A stretch of 64,000 nucleotides of DNA, taken from the NCBI RefSeq assembly GCF_001718415.1, contig NZ_CP013378.1, positions 930,001-994,000 on the forward strand. Reading direction: 5' to 3'. The translations under genes and the position numbers were made by a program. The notes beneath the pieces were generated by a model, which worked only from the letters and a program-made list of their open reading frames with translations, did not search any database and was not told where the DNA came from. Source of the stretch: Burkholderia pseudomultivorans. GTDB taxonomy: Bacteria; Pseudomonadota; Gammaproteobacteria; Burkholderiales; Burkholderiaceae. Below are positions 44,248-53,073 of the stretch, one piece after another; within the stretch, counting starts at the first letter, position 1, and the number at the start of each line of letters is the position of its first letter.

Positions 44248-45711
44248 TCAGACCAGATTGATATAGGTGGCCTTCGGGTACAGGAAGCTCTCGACGTGCT
44301 CCTTGCCGCCCTTCCAGCCGTAGCCGCTCATCTTCGTGCCGCCGAAACCCACCGCCGGATCGATCACGCCGTAGCAGTTGACCCACACGGTGCCCGAGCG
44401 AATCCCCTGCGAGACGCGGTGCGCGGTCGACAGGCTGCTGGTCCATACACCGCCGGCGAGCCCGTACGGCGTATCGTTCGCGAGCCGCAGCGCGTCCTCG
44501 ATCGTGTCGAACGGAATCACCGACGCGACCGGCCCGAAGATCTCCTCGCGCGCGATCGTCATGTCGTTGCGCACGTCGGCGAACACCGTCGGCTCGATGA
44601 AGAACCCGCCGGCCGGCGCGCCGTCCGGTCGACCGCCGCCGTGCACGAGCCGGGCCTCCTTGCCGCCGACGTCCACGTAATGCATCACGCGTTCGAGCTG
44701 GCGCTGGGAAATCAGCGGGCCGATCTGCGTGTCGGGATCGCGGCCGTCGCCGATGCGGATCGTGCCGGCGAACGCGGCCATGCGCTGCACGAATTCGTCG
44801 TGGATCGCGCGCTGCACGAAGATCCGCGTGCCGGCCACGCACACCTGGCCGGTATTCGTGAACACGCCCATCGCCGCGCCGGGCACGGCCTTGTCGAGAT
44901 CGGCATCGGCAAACACGATGTCGGGCGACTTGCCGCCGAGTTCGAGCTGCAGCCGCTTCAGGTTGCCGGCCGACGCGCGCACGATCGCCTGCGCGGTGCC
45001 GACCGAACCCGTGAAGGCGACGCGATCGACGTCCGGGTGCTCGGCCAGCGCCTGGCCGACGTCCTTGCCGTAGCCGGTCACGACGTTGATCACGCCGTCG
45101 GGCACGCCCGCTTCCATCATCAGCTCGGATACGCGCAGCGACGACAGCGACGCATCCTCGGCCGGCTTCAGCACGGCCGTGCAGCCGGTCGCCAGCGCGG
45201 GGCCGTAGATCCACCACATCCCCATCAGCGGGCCGTTCCACGGGATGATGCCGCCGACCACGCCGACCGGCATCAACTGCTTGAGCGTGGTGAAGTTCGG
45301 CGCGATCGACATCGGCGGCGTTTCCACCGCGCCCGCGCCCGTCTGCGATGCGTAGAACTGCAGCAGCTGCGACAGCCATTCCTTGTAGCCGCGCGTGCGC
45401 GCGAGCGGCGCGCCCATGTCGAGCGTCTCGATCAGCGCGAGCTCGTCGAAGTGATCGAGAATCGCGTCATGCACGCGCAGCAGCAGCTTGCGCCGTTCGT
45501 GCGGCGTGAAGCGGCTCCACGGTCCTTCGAACGCGCGGCGCGCCGCGGCCACCGCGCGATCGACGTCCTGCGCGCTGCCCTGCGCGATATGGCACAGCAC
45601 CTCGCCGGTGGCCGGGTTGATGGCCTCGATGCGCTCGCCGCCGGCCGGCTCGACCCACTGCCCGCCGATCAGCAGCTGCTTGGTACCCGACACGAAATGC
45701 GGAATGTTCAT
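44248..45711 (-). CDS. Aldehyde dehydrogenase
   Basis: A 487-aa ALDH with Asn159 (PWNGP), Glu257 (ELGGKSP) and nucleophile Cys291 in GQVCVAGTR. Length and motifs are normal for the NAD(P)-dependent superfamily. It begins 39 bp after another ALDH of the same operon, from which it differs clearly, so the two probably accept different aldehydes. Aldehyde substrate unknown. Confidence 0.9.
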   Translation of the reverse strand: MNIPHFVSGTKQLLIGGQWVEPAGGERIEAINPATGEVLCHIAQGSAQDVDRAVAAARRAFEGPWSRFTPHERRKLLLRVHDAILDHFDELALIETLDMGAPLARTRGYKEWLSQLLQFYASQTGAGAVETPPMSIAPNFTTLKQLMPVGVVGGIIPWNGPLMGMWWIYGPALATGCTAVLKPAEDASLSSLRVSELMMEAGVPDGVINVVTGYGKDVGQALAEHPDVDRVAFTGSVGTAQAIVRASAGNLKRLQLELGGKSPDIVFADADLDKAVPGAAMGVFTNTGQVCVAGTRIFVQRAIHDEFVQRMAAFAGTIRIGDGRDPDTQIGPLISQRQLERVMHYVDVGGKEARLVHGGGRPDGAPAGGFFIEPTVFADVRNDMTIAREEIFGPVASVIPFDTIEDALRLANDTPYGLAGGVWTSSLSTAHRVSQGIRSGTVWVNCYGVIDPAVGFGGTKMSGYGWKGGKEHVESFLYPKATYINLV

Positions 45712-45750
45712 GTTGATGAAGTCTCCTGAAGATGTTCTGGACGCCGAAGT

Positions 45751-47241
45751 TCACATGCGCAGCATGATCGACTTCGTCTGCGTATAGGCGTCGATCGATT
45801 CCTGGCCGAATTCGCGGCCCCAGCCCGATTGCTTGTATCCGCCGAACGCCATCGCCGGATCGGATTCGCCGAACGTGTTGATCCACAGCCGCCCGGCCTT
45901 GAGCGCGCGCACCACCTTGTGTGCGCGCGCGACATCGCGCGTCCAGACCGCGGCAGAGAGCCCGTAGGTCGTATCGTTGGCCTGCAGCACCGCATCGTCC
46001 TCGTCGCGGAACGGGATGATCGACAGCACCGGCCCGAAGATCTCCTCCTGCGCGATGCGCATGCCGTTGCGCACGTTGTCGAAGATCGTCGGCTCGACGA
46101 AATAGCCAGCGCCGCGCCACGGCTCGCCGCCGAGCCGCAAGGTCGCGCCGCCTTCGCGGCCCACGCCGATGTACGACTGCACGCGCTCGCGCTGCGTTGC
46201 CGAGATCAGCGGGCCGATCTTCGTGTCGGCCGCGAACGGGTCGCCGGCCTTCCACCCGGCCGCCAGCTGCGCGACGCGCTCCGCCACCTGCTCGTGGATG
46301 CTTTCCTGCACGAACAGGCGCGTGCCGGCCGAGCACACCTGGCCCGAGTTGCCGCAGAACGTCTTTACCGCGGCCTGCACGGCCTTTTCGAGGTCGGCGT
46401 CGGCGAACACCACGTTGGGCGCCTTCCCGCCGAGTTCGAGCGTCACCTTCTTCAGGTTCAGCGTCGCGTCGCGCGCGATCTGCTTGCCGACCGCCGTCGA
46501 GCCGGTGAACGCGATCTTGTCGACGCCCGGATGCTGCGCGAGCGCCGCGCCTGCCGTCGCGCCGAAGCCCGGCAGCACGTTGACGACGCCCGGCGGCAGG
46601 TCGGTGTCCTGAATCAGCTCCGCGAGCCGGATCGAGGTCAGGCAGGCCAGCTCGGCCGGCTTCAGGATCACCGTATTGCCGCAGCACAACGCGTTCGCGA
46701 TCTTGATCGCGGCCATCAGGATCGGCACGTTCCACGGGATGATCTGGCCGCACACGCCGAGCGGCTCGCGCAGCGTGTAGATCAGCGTGCTGCCGTCCGA
46801 CGGGATCGTGGTGCCGAGCACCTTCGAACACCAGCCCGCGTAGTAGCGGACGATGTCCACGGTGGCGCCTGCCGCGGCCTGCGCGAACCACAGCGGCATG
46901 CCGTTGTCGAGCGATTCGATCGCCGCCAGCTCGTCGACATGGGCCTCGATCGCGTCGGCGATCTTCAGCAGCGCGCGCGTGCGCGCGTGCGGCGACACCG
47001 CCGACCACGACGGCGCGTCGAACGCGTTGCGCGCCGCGACCACGGCCGCGTCGACATCGGCGCTGTCGGCCTCGGCGACGCGGCAGAGCGGCCGCTCGGT
47101 GGCTGGGTTGATCGTCTCGAAGGTCTTGCCCGATGCGGCGTCGACCCATCGCCCGCCGATCAGCAGACGCTTCGTGCCTTGTCCGATCCACGCGAGCGCT
47201 TTCGCGCGCGCGGCCTGTGCAGCGTCAGTTACGGTCGTCAT
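45751..47241 (-). CDS. Aldehyde dehydrogenase
   Basis: A 496-aa ALDH with Asn171 (PWNVP), Glu269 (ELGGKAP) and nucleophile Cys303 in GQVCSAGTR, the classical class-1/2-like pattern. ATG 47241 follows TGGAG by 7 nt; upstream codons to 47322 lie in the promoter region. A TetR-type palindrome (47393-47406) lies about 150 bp upstream, between it and the enoyl-CoA hydratase gene. It starts the ALDH-ALDH-ADH-PrpD-PrpD run. Confidence 0.92.
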   Translation of the reverse strand: MTTVTDAAQAARAKALAWIGQGTKRLLIGGRWVDAASGKTFETINPATERPLCRVAEADSADVDAAVVAARNAFDAPSWSAVSPHARTRALLKIADAIEAHVDELAAIESLDNGMPLWFAQAAAGATVDIVRYYAGWCSKVLGTTIPSDGSTLIYTLREPLGVCGQIIPWNVPILMAAIKIANALCCGNTVILKPAELACLTSIRLAELIQDTDLPPGVVNVLPGFGATAGAALAQHPGVDKIAFTGSTAVGKQIARDATLNLKKVTLELGGKAPNVVFADADLEKAVQAAVKTFCGNSGQVCSAGTRLFVQESIHEQVAERVAQLAAGWKAGDPFAADTKIGPLISATQRERVQSYIGVGREGGATLRLGGEPWRGAGYFVEPTIFDNVRNGMRIAQEEIFGPVLSIIPFRDEDDAVLQANDTTYGLSAAVWTRDVARAHKVVRALKAGRLWINTFGESDPAMAFGGYKQSGWGREFGQESIDAYTQTKSIMLRM

Positions 47242-47392
47242 GAAATCTCCAGTTGATATCGCAGCGTTCGTCAGGCCAGCGGAACGTCGCCGCGCGTCCG
47301 AATTCGAAATGCCGGGCACCATGCGCAGGAACAGCGTGTGGCTTCGATATGCGCCATGCCGTCGAGAAGCGGTCGCGGCATGCGCGATTTTT

Positions 47393-47406
47393 ACCTATCG
47401 TTAGTT
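47393..47406. promoter_or_regulatory. AACTA-N4-TAGTT palindrome (copy 3)
   Basis: On the minus strand this reads AACTAACGATAGGT, preceded by CT. It lies in the 212-bp gap between the enoyl-CoA hydratase stop and the ALDH start, on the same strand, so the ALDH operon probably has its own promoter here under the same regulator. Confidence 0.55.
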
Positions 47407-47453
47407 AGATAAAGGGCTGCAGCAGCCGGGCCGCAACCCCGGCATTCGATCGC

Positions 47454-48266
47454 CTACGACTGCGGCAGCTGCGCCGACGGAAACTCGGGCTGGCGTTTGC
47501 CGCGCAATGCCGCGACGCCTTCCTTCACGTCCGCGCCGAGGAAACACAGCATCTCCATCGCGAGCGAGTTGTCGAAGATCGGGCCCGCCAGCCGCATCCA
47601 GTTGTTCAGCGACTTCTTGGTCGCACGGATCGCGGTCTGGCTGCCGCGCGCGAGGTTCGCCGCAATCGCGAGCGAGCGCGGCAGCACGTCGGCGCGCGGC
47701 GTGCAGAAGCTGACCAGCCCGATCCGCTCGGCTTCCCTGCCGTCGACGAAATCCGCCGTCATCAGGTAGTACTTGGCCTTGGCCATCCCGCACAGCAGCG
47801 GCCATACGATCGCCGCATGATCGCCGGCCGACACGCCGAGGCGCGCATGCCCGTCGGTCAGTTTCGCATCCTCCGCCATCACGCTCACGTCGGCCAGCAG
47901 CGCGACGACGAGACCGGCGCCCACGGCCGTGCCGTTGATGGCGGAGATGATCGGCTTGTCGCACGCGAGCATGTTGTAGACGATGTCGGACGCTTCCTTC
48001 ATCACGCGCAGCGTGGCCTCCTGGCTGGCCGCCATTTCCTCGACGACGGCGAGATCGCCGCCCGCCGAGAACGCGCGATCGCCGGCACCGGTCACGACGA
48101 TGACCTTGACGCTCGGGTCTTCGGCGGCGACGCCCCAGACCTTGGTCAGTTCCCAGTGCATGCGGTTGTTCGTCGCGTTCATGACCTCCGGACGATTGAG
48201 CGTGACGAGCAGGACGCCGTCCGGCTGGCGATCGAACAGGAGGAACTGGAAATCTTCGTATTTCAT
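47454..48266 (-). CDS. Enoyl-CoA hydratase/isomerase family protein
   Basis: A 270-aa crotonase-family protein. Oxyanion-hole segments are AFSAGGDLA (65-73) and NGTAVGAGLV (111-120). The ARLGVSAGDHAAIVWP segment (141-156) belongs to a subgroup in which one of the usual catalytic Glu residues is replaced. It may hydrate or isomerise an enoyl-CoA, or open a ring. The start ATG 48266 gives the family N-terminus. It is divergent from the MmgE/PrpD operon at 48595, with a TetR-type palindrome in the shared promoter. Confidence 0.87.
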   Translation of the reverse strand: MKYEDFQFLLFDRQPDGVLLVTLNRPEVMNATNNRMHWELTKVWGVAAEDPSVKVIVVTGAGDRAFSAGGDLAVVEEMAASQEATLRVMKEASDIVYNMLACDKPIISAINGTAVGAGLVVALLADVSVMAEDAKLTDGHARLGVSAGDHAAIVWPLLCGMAKAKYYLMTADFVDGREAERIGLVSFCTPRADVLPRSLAIAANLARGSQTAIRATKKSLNNWMRLAGPIFDNSLAMEMLCFLGADVKEGVAALRGKRQPEFPSAQLPQS

Positions 48267-48594
48267 GCGTAGTCCGGGAAGTGGGAGAGCGGCGGGCGGC
48301 GTGCATCGGCCCCGCCGGGAAAGCAAGCGTGCGTCGGTTCGCGCTGCAATGGAACAGCGCTACCGACCATCGAGTCTTTGCGCAAAATCTAACTAACAGT
48401 TGTTATTCTATTTTGCATGCGTCGATTTCCCATCAGGGTATCCCCGCATGCGGCAATTCGCTCGCGTGCGCGGCCATGCGCGACTTTCGAAGAACGGAAC
48501 GTTTCGATCGCAGCCATTGCACACGACGGCACGCGAGCCAACGCTAATCGCATTTGTCCAGACATAAACAGCATTCGAACGAGGAGCGAGACAC
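48267..48594. other. Divergent promoter region, no gene
   Basis: This 328-bp gap separates the enoyl-CoA hydratase (minus) and MmgE/PrpD (plus) operons. It contains the palindrome at 48391-48404 within an AT-rich segment. Open frames here are random-looking and have no ribosome sites. Confidence 0.6.
48391..48404. promoter_or_regulatory. AACTA-N4-TAGTT palindrome (copy 4)
   Basis: AACTAACAGTTGTT, preceded by CT, lies in the shared promoter between the divergent enoyl-CoA hydratase and MmgE/PrpD operons. Bound repressor could shut both at once. It is nearly the same as copy 2. Confidence 0.65.
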
Positions 48595-50034
48595 ATGACT
48601 TCCCCCACCATCGTCCAGCAGCTGGCCGATTTCGCGGCCGGCGTCGACACCGCGCGGCTGCCGGACCTCGTCGTGCAGGAATGCAAGCGCGACATCCTCG
48701 ATTCGCTGGGCGTCGCGCTGGCCGGTATCGATCATCCGCGCGGGCGCATCGGTGTGGAGATGGGCCGCCGCATCGGCGGCACCGCAGGCGAGGCGACCAT
48801 CATCGGTACCGGCGAGCGTACCACCGTCTACGGCGCCGCGTTCGCCAACAGCGAATTGCTGAACGCGCTCGATGCGGACTCGGTGCTGCTGCCGGGCCAC
48901 GTGAGCCCGTACGTGCTGCCCGGCGCCTTTGCGACCGCCGAGGTGCACCGGCGCTCCGGCAAGGAACTGATCGCCGCGGTGGCCGTGTCGCACGAGATCT
49001 CGTATCGCTTCGGCGCCGCGATGGCCGGCTATCGCGACACCAAGGACGGCAAGTCCGCCAACCCCGCATCGGTGGTCGGCTACAGCAGCACCGTGTTCGG
49101 CGCGACCGCCTCCGCCGGCAAGCTCAAGCGCCTGTCGGCCGCGCAGCTGGCGAACGCGCTGGGTCTTGCCGCCGCCTCGGCGCCCGTGAATGCGCAGCGC
49201 GCGTGGTTCACGCACGCGCCGACCGCGACCATCAAGTACCAGCTGGCCGGCGGCCTGACCAACGTCGCGCTGACAGCCGCCGACATGGGCGAACTCGGGC
49301 ACCGCGGCGATCTGCGGATCCTCGACGACGAGGTCAACGGCTACGCGAGCTTCATCGGCACCGACCGCTGGACGCCCGAGCTGATCACGGCCGACCTCGG
49401 CGACACGTGGCGCTTCCCCGCCTTCCAGATGTTCAAGCCCTATCCGCACTGCCGCGTGATGCATGCGCCGCTCGACCTGCTGATCGACATCGTCACGCAG
49501 CACGACCTGAAGCCCGACGAAATCGAGAGCATCACGTCGCACGGCGAAGGCTGGGCCTATGTGCTGCCCTGCTTCACGAACCGCGACATTCTCGAGGTGC
49601 ACGACGCGCAGTTCTGTTTCTCGCACGGGCTCGCCGTTGCGGCGCACCGCATTCCGCCGGGCCCGCGCTGGCAGGATCCGGCCGTCGTGTTCGACCCGTC
49701 CGTGATGGCGCTGATGAACCGCGTCTCGCTGAAAACGCATCCGACCTATTTCCAGTCGATCTCGGCCGACATTTCGAGCCGCCCGTCGCGCGTCGAGGTG
49801 CGCGCACGCGGCCAGGTCTTCGCCGGCGAGAAGATGTTCCCGAAGGGCACGCCGTCGGCGGATCCGTCGACCTACATGACGACGGACGAACTGGTCGGCA
49901 AGTTCCGCACCTTCGTCGACGGCCTGCTGCCGGCCGCGACCGTCGATCGCGTCGTCGACAGCGTGCTGAACCTCGAACACGTGGACGACTTCGGCACCGT
50001 GATCCGCCAGTTCGTGCGGGCCGCCGGCCGATAA
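48595..50034 (+). CDS. MmgE/PrpD family protein
   Basis: A 479-aa MmgE/PrpD-family protein, third in the window. It has LLNALDADSVLLPGHVSPYVLP near residue 85, the same region as the lid in its paralogues. GAGGAG precedes the ATG. It is followed by an ALDH (29 bp) and an SDR (48 bp) in an apparent operon. The role is likely dehydration, decarboxylation or isomerisation of a di- or tricarboxylate; not more precise from sequence. Confidence 0.82.
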   Translation: MTSPTIVQQLADFAAGVDTARLPDLVVQECKRDILDSLGVALAGIDHPRGRIGVEMGRRIGGTAGEATIIGTGERTTVYGAAFANSELLNALDADSVLLPGHVSPYVLPGAFATAEVHRRSGKELIAAVAVSHEISYRFGAAMAGYRDTKDGKSANPASVVGYSSTVFGATASAGKLKRLSAAQLANALGLAAASAPVNAQRAWFTHAPTATIKYQLAGGLTNVALTAADMGELGHRGDLRILDDEVNGYASFIGTDRWTPELITADLGDTWRFPAFQMFKPYPHCRVMHAPLDLLIDIVTQHDLKPDEIESITSHGEGWAYVLPCFTNRDILEVHDAQFCFSHGLAVAAHRIPPGPRWQDPAVVFDPSVMALMNRVSLKTHPTYFQSISADISSRPSRVEVRARGQVFAGEKMFPKGTPSADPSTYMTTDELVGKFRTFVDGLLPAATVDRVVDSVLNLEHVDDFGTVIRQFVRAAGR

Positions 50035-50063
50035 GCCGACACGCAACCGGAGAACCGTCAACG

Positions 50064-51536
50064 ATGAACCCTCCTTCGCTGAACATGCCGCACGCGGATC
50101 GCCTCTATATCGGCGGCCGCTGGGTGGCGCCCGCTTCCACCGAGACCTGTGCGGTGCTCAACTGCGCGACCGAGGACGTGGTCGCGCACGCGGCGATGGC
50201 CAACGAAGCCGACGTCGACGCTGCCGTGCGCGCCGCGCGCGATGCATTCGATCGCGGGCCGTGGCCGCGCCTGTCGCCGGCCGAGCGCGGCGCCTTCCTC
50301 GAGAAAATCGCCGCCCGCCTCGAAGCGCTGAACGACGATTTCGCGCGCGGCTGGAGCATCGAGTCCGGCGTGCTGTACCGGATCGCCAAGCCGCGCATCG
50401 GCCTGTTCCTGAGCGGCGCGTTCCGCCAGTACGCGGCCATGGCGCACAGCTATCCGTTCGTCGAGCCCGCGCGCGCCGTGACGGGCCATCAGGCCTACCG
50501 CGTGCAGGAGCCGGTCGGCGTGGTGGCCGTGATCGTGCCGTGGAACGGGCCGGCCGGACTGCTTGCCTACAAGATCGCACCGGCGCTGCTCGCGGGCTGC
50601 ACGGTCGTCATCAAGAATTCGCCCGAGACGCCGAGTTCAGGCCATCTGTTCGCGCAGATCTGCGACGAGGTCGGCCTGCCGCCCGGCGTGGTCAACATGC
50701 TGACGGCCGACCGGACCGTGTCCGAATCGCTCGTGCGCCATCCCGGCGTGGACAAGATCACCTTCACCGGCTCCACCGGCGCTGGCCGGCGCATCGGCGC
50801 GGTGGCGGCCGAGCGCGTCGCGCGCGTCACGCTCGAGCTCGGCGGCAAATCGCCTGCCGTGGTACTCGACGACTACGACGTCGAAACGGCCGCCAAGGTG
50901 CTCGGCGCACCGTATTTCAGCTATCTGTCGGGACAGGTCTGTCACAGCCTCACGCGCATCATCGTGCCGCGCGCGAAGCACGACCGGATGGTCGATGCGC
51001 TCGTTGAGGCCGCGCGCGGCATGGTGCTCGGCGATCCGCTCGACGACGCGACGAGCATGGGGCCGCTCGCGACCGCGGCGCAGCGCGACGCGGTCGAGCG
51101 ACTGGTCGCGCAAGGCGTGTCCGACGGCGCGCGGCTCGCGATCGGCGGCAAGCGGCCCGCCCATCTGACGCGCGGCTTCTTCTTCGAACCGACGGTGTTC
51201 GCGAACGTCGACAACCGCTCGCGCATCGCGCAGAACGAGTTCTTCGGCCCGGTGCTGTCCGTCATCCCGGCCGACAGCGAGCAACATGCGATCGACATGG
51301 CCAACGACACGATCTTCGGCCTGAATGCCGCGGTGTTCACGCACGACACCGAGCGGGCGCTGCAGGTCGCGCGCCGCTTGCGCGCGGGCTCGGTCGGCCA
51401 CAACGCGTCGCGCACCGATTTCTCGATCGGCTTCGGCGGCTTCAAGCAATCGGGCATCGGACGCGAAGGCGGCACGGGCGGCCTCGAAGCGTTCCTCGAA
51501 TCCAAGACCGTGGTCCTGGACCAGCCGGCCGCCTGA
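50064..51536 (+). CDS. Aldehyde dehydrogenase (CHSL subgroup)
   Basis: A 490-aa ALDH with Asn161, Glu258 and nucleophile Cys293 in GQVCHSLTR. The residue numbers are the same as in the ALDH at 12084, and long blocks match (PRIGLFxSGAFRQYA, HPGVDKITFTGST), so the two are close paralogues. The ATG at 50064 has CCGGAG upstream; the open frame that extends back over the PrpD gene is not coding. Middle gene of the PrpD-ALDH-SDR operon. Confidence 0.92.
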   Translation: MNPPSLNMPHADRLYIGGRWVAPASTETCAVLNCATEDVVAHAAMANEADVDAAVRAARDAFDRGPWPRLSPAERGAFLEKIAARLEALNDDFARGWSIESGVLYRIAKPRIGLFLSGAFRQYAAMAHSYPFVEPARAVTGHQAYRVQEPVGVVAVIVPWNGPAGLLAYKIAPALLAGCTVVIKNSPETPSSGHLFAQICDEVGLPPGVVNMLTADRTVSESLVRHPGVDKITFTGSTGAGRRIGAVAAERVARVTLELGGKSPAVVLDDYDVETAAKVLGAPYFSYLSGQVCHSLTRIIVPRAKHDRMVDALVEAARGMVLGDPLDDATSMGPLATAAQRDAVERLVAQGVSDGARLAIGGKRPAHLTRGFFFEPTVFANVDNRSRIAQNEFFGPVLSVIPADSEQHAIDMANDTIFGLNAAVFTHDTERALQVARRLRAGSVGHNASRTDFSIGFGGFKQSGIGREGGTGGLEAFLESKTVVLDQPAA

Positions 51537-51584
51537 GTGCCGGCGTACGAACCATCCATCACCTGACATCACGAGGAGCAACCG

Positions 51585-52403
51585 ATGAACACCGAATCCA
51601 GCCATGACGCGCCGAGCGACTGGATGGTCCATTCACGCATCAAGGGGCTGGTCGCGCTGGTGGTCGGCGCGGGCAGCGGCATGGGCGAGGCCAGCGCGAA
51701 GACCTTCGCGGCCAACGGCGGCGCCGTCGCGGTGGCCGACCTGAACGCCGGCCACGCCGAGCGCGTCGCCGGCGAGATCGTGCGCAACGGCGGCGAGGCG
51801 ATCGCGCTCGGTCTCGACGTGTCGAAACAGCCGGACATCGATGCGACCATCGCCGCGACGGTCGAGCGCTTCGGACGGCTCGACGTCGTCATCAACACCG
51901 CCGCGCTGGTGCGCTCGGGAATGCTCGAGGACGTGCCGATCGACGAATGGCGCGCCGGCTTCCAGGTGAACGTCGACGGCGCATTGATGCTCGCGCGCAG
52001 CGCGCTGCCGCATCTGAAGAAGAGCGCGCATGCGGCCATCGTCAACACGGCTTCTCTCGCGGGCGTGCACGGCTATTCGCAGGGCGGCGCGTATGGTCCG
52101 AGCAAGGCGGCGCTCATTACGCTCAGCCGGCAGATGGCGCACGAATGGTCCGCCTATGGCGTGCGCGTCAACGTCGTGTTGCCGGGCGTGATCGATACGC
52201 CGATGGCGCGCGGCTCGGTGCCTCAGGAGATCCTCGATCAACTGGCGACGATGCTGCCGATGAGCCGGGTCGGCAAGCCGGAGGAAGTCGCCGACCTGAT
52301 CGTGTATCTCGCGTCGCCGGCCGCCGGCTATATCACCGCGCAGTCGATCGCGTGCGACGGCGGCATGTCGCACATGATGTTCGCGAAACCGATGGGCAAG
52401 TAG
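51585..52403 (+). CDS. SDR family oxidoreductase
   Basis: A 272-aa short-chain dehydrogenase with VGAGSGMG (27-34) as cofactor motif, Ser157, Tyr170 and Lys174 (YGPSK), a complete catalytic set. It has a 20-residue N-terminal extension before the Rossmann core. GAGGAG precedes the ATG. Third gene of the PrpD-ALDH-SDR operon; it probably oxidises a secondary alcohol or reduces a ketone in the same pathway. Confidence 0.9.
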   Translation: MNTESSHDAPSDWMVHSRIKGLVALVVGAGSGMGEASAKTFAANGGAVAVADLNAGHAERVAGEIVRNGGEAIALGLDVSKQPDIDATIAATVERFGRLDVVINTAALVRSGMLEDVPIDEWRAGFQVNVDGALMLARSALPHLKKSAHAAIVNTASLAGVHGYSQGGAYGPSKAALITLSRQMAHEWSAYGVRVNVVLPGVIDTPMARGSVPQEILDQLATMLPMSRVGKPEEVADLIVYLASPAAGYITAQSIACDGGMSHMMFAKPMGK

Positions 52404-53073
52404 GCGCGCTGCGCGAAGCGCTTTTCGTGCAGTTCGTGCTGCTCGCGATGACGACCCGCCCGGGCTGTCGTCGCGGGCGCTCGCCTGAGTCGCCTGCATC
52501 GCCCGACGCGAACCATCGGGCTGCGGGCATCGCCGGTTTGATCCTCGTCAGGCTGGCCGCGGATCGCCTCCGACCACATTCCTTCTCCGCCGTCATTCAC
52601 GCGCGCTCCGGCAGCGCGCATTCGCCTGCCCGTTCAAGTCGCCGAATCTGCGGTTTCCGACAGACGCGCGAAAAAAATCGTTCCGTCGGGTAAAACGCCT
52701 CGTGGCCCAGGCATCCCGCTTCACTCGCGCAAACACGGCTTCGGTTACCTGCCTGGAAACGCTTCCATGCGATTTATTCCGTAAAACAGACGATTTTTTA
52801 AAATTCAAATTCGCTTGAACGCGTTGAAGTACGGAACGCCGAAATTCATCCAATGGATCATCGCACGAAAGCACGAATTCGCCTCGGGTTATACCCAATG
52901 GAGATTCGATGTCGTGCACCGCAATCTACCGAACGTTAGATTAATGCCGAGCCCGGAACCGCCTGTCCGCCGCCGGACATCGCGACCCGATCGACGGCCC
53001 TGAATATCGCTGCAAGGCTTCAGCAGCCCGATATGCACCGTTCCTCCACCTCTCGTTAAATTCGGATATCGAA
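52404..53073. other. 670-bp intergenic region ahead of the porin
   Basis: No gene is visible. A GC-rich left half gives way to an AT-rich segment near 52790-52820. It contains a GTACGGAAC element (52829-52837) 237 bp before the porin and a small GGGT-TATACCC palindrome (52886-52896). It is probably the long regulatory leader of the porin gene. Confidence 0.5.
52829..52837 (+). promoter_or_regulatory. GTACGGAAC element (copy c), porin upstream region
   Basis: GTACGGAAC points toward the porin gene. The sequence 16 nt downstream is TGGAT rather than TTGAC, so this copy is partial. It lies 237 bp before the porin start, the same distance as copy b from the AraC gene. Confidence 0.45.

Noticed and set aside
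48417..50063. Long upstream extension of the ALDH at 50064
   Set aside because: It overlaps the MmgE/PrpD gene in another frame; a ribosome site and the ALDH N-terminus place the real start at 50064.
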